Below the pieces are notes generated by a model, which was not told the DNA's origin, made no database searches, and saw only the letters and a list, made by a program, of their open reading frames with translations. From contig JAPUJD010000132.1 in assembly GCA_027296385.1 (NCBI GenBank), forward strand, positions 1-6,995: a stretch of 6,995 bases of DNA, in the 5' to 3' direction. The translations under genes were made by a program, and so were the position numbers. The stretch is from Acidobacteriota bacterium. Its GTDB lineage: Bacteria; Acidobacteriota; Thermoanaerobaculia; Multivoradales; JAHEKO01. Below are positions 6,097-6,995 of this stretch, in pieces (position 1 is the first letter of the stretch; every line of letters starts with the position of its first letter).

Positions 6097-6975
6097 ATGA
6101 AGACCAGAACATTGGGCCCTGGTGCCGCCGACGTCGGCGTCGTCGGCTACGGCGCGTGGCCGTTGTCCGATAGCTCGCCACGGCCGGCAGAGGCCGAGGC
6201 GATACGGGTCCTGCATGCGGCCCTCGACGGCGGGGTGACCTTGATCGACACGGCGGACGCCTACTGCTTCCACGAGGGTGAGGTGGGCCACAACGAGCGC
6301 TTGGTCGCCAAGGCCCTGGCCAGCTGGGTCGGCCCGCGAGAGCACGTGATCGTGGCGACCAAGGGTGGCTTCGTCCGGCCCGACGGCCAGTGGGTAGAGA
6401 ATGCGCGGCCGGAGCATCTGCGCCGGGCCTGTGATCGCTCGCTCGCCGCCTTGGGGGTCGAGCGCATCGACCTCTACCAGCTCCACGGCCCCGACCCGCA
6501 GGTGCCATTCGACGAGAGCGTCGGTATGCTGGCCGACTTGCAGCGCGCGGGCAAGATCCATTGGCTGGGGCTCTCCAACGTCTCGGTGGAGCAGATCCGC
6601 GCGGCCCGCGCCCAGGTCGAGGTCGTGAGCGTGCAGAACCGGCTCAACCCCTTCTTTCCTGAGGCGGTGAGGGACGGCGTGGTCGGTTACTGCGATGCCG
6701 AGGGACTGGGCTTTCTGGCCTTCAGTCCCCTCGGTGGTGGACGGTTGAACCTGAAGCTACCCGAGGTGCCGGTGCTCGCCCCGATCGCGCGCCGCCACGG
6801 AGTCTCGCCGCATGCGGTGGTGCTGGCCTGGGTGCTGGCCCAGGGGCCCAGCGTGATCGTCATACCCGCCGCCCGCAAGCTGGCTCACGTCGCGGACAGC
6901 CAGGCGAGCGCAGGAGTGCTGCTCGATGATGAAGAGCTGGCGACGATCGACCAGGCCGAGTTCTCCATCGCCTAG
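6097..6975 (+). CDS. Aldo/keto reductase
   Basis: A 292-residue (beta/alpha)8-barrel NAD(P)H-dependent oxidoreductase that reduces aldehydes or ketones to alcohols, or the reverse, in the cytoplasm. The catalytic tetrad is complete: Asp51 and Tyr56 in LIDTADAY (49-56), Lys89 in VATKGG (86-91) and His130 in LYQLHGPDP (126-134). Cofactor and barrel motifs are visible: WLGLSN (156-161), VVSVQNRLNPF (176-186), FSPLGGG (209-215) and the C-terminal VIVIPAARK (253-261), where the family more often has PGA/PGT. It resembles the general-stress and YajO/YghZ-type branch (AKR11-13-like) more than classical sugar reductases; substrate unknown. Length is normal. It starts 12 nt after the permease behind GGGAGAGG, so it probably sits in the same operon, though such reductases also occur as passengers. 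Only 20 nt follow the stop, and no terminator is seen there. Confidence 0.93.
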   Translation: MKTRTLGPGAADVGVVGYGAWPLSDSSPRPAEAEAIRVLHAALDGGVTLIDTADAYCFHEGEVGHNERLVAKALASWVGPREHVIVATKGGFVRPDGQWVENARPEHLRRACDRSLAALGVERIDLYQLHGPDPQVPFDESVGMLADLQRAGKIHWLGLSNVSVEQIRAARAQVEVVSVQNRLNPFFPEAVRDGVVGYCDAEGLGFLAFSPLGGGRLNLKLPEVPVLAPIARRHGVSPHAVVLAWVLAQGPSVIVIPAARKLAHVADSQASAGVLLDDEELATIDQAEFSIA

Positions 6976-6995
6976 CTCGCCACCTCCAAGGCACG

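Noticed and set aside
5804..6508. Minus-strand frame of 234 codons across the permease/reductase junction
   Set aside because: Antisense to two clearly recognisable genes; Arg/Pro/Ser-rich composition without any motif.

Overview
This is a high-GC window with short gene spacing and many 4-nt gene overlaps. It suggests a high-GC bacterium, probably Gram-negative in organisation. Acidobacteriota, Myxococcota or a similar group would fit, but nothing here fixes the taxon, so that is inference. No rRNA, tRNA, CRISPR array or intact mobile element was seen.

Left part (1-760, + strand): a compact cassette of three small genes joined by 4-nt stop/start overlaps. They are a four-helix membrane protein (its reading frame is open to the left edge, so its start may lie outside the window), a 68-residue XRE-type helix-turn-helix regulator that starts at GTG, and a 59-residue protein I do not recognise. 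The first two are a recurrent bacterial pair. The third gene ends at a nested hairpin.

Middle (about 776-1523): low coding density. The minus strand carries a damaged reading frame facing the cassette. It has one predicted membrane helix, an in-frame TAG and then a roughly 130-residue tail that resembles the periplasmic end of a GT39/ArnT-like membrane glycosyltransferase. Its codon use is less GC-biased than that of the neighbouring genes. Upstream of it is non-coding DNA with a possible scrap of an IS91-like transposase. I read this stretch as gene debris.

Right part (1524-6975, + strand): four intact genes in one direction with gaps of 47, 8 and 12 nt, probably one operon. The first is a 945-residue fusion of an acyl carrier protein, a fatty acyl-AMP ligase-type adenylation domain, a single membrane helix and a PlsC-like acyltransferase. 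It carries every activity expected for activating a fatty acid, holding it as a thioester and passing it to a lipid acceptor. Next come an ABC-2 type ATPase and its six-helix permease, and then an aldo/keto reductase with a complete catalytic tetrad. A membrane-lipid or lipid-conjugate synthesis and export unit is a reasonable hypothesis, but substrates cannot be read from the sequence. The ATPase has two departures from consensus: Ser for the Gly before the Walker A lysine, and Leu for Pro after the catalytic Glu.
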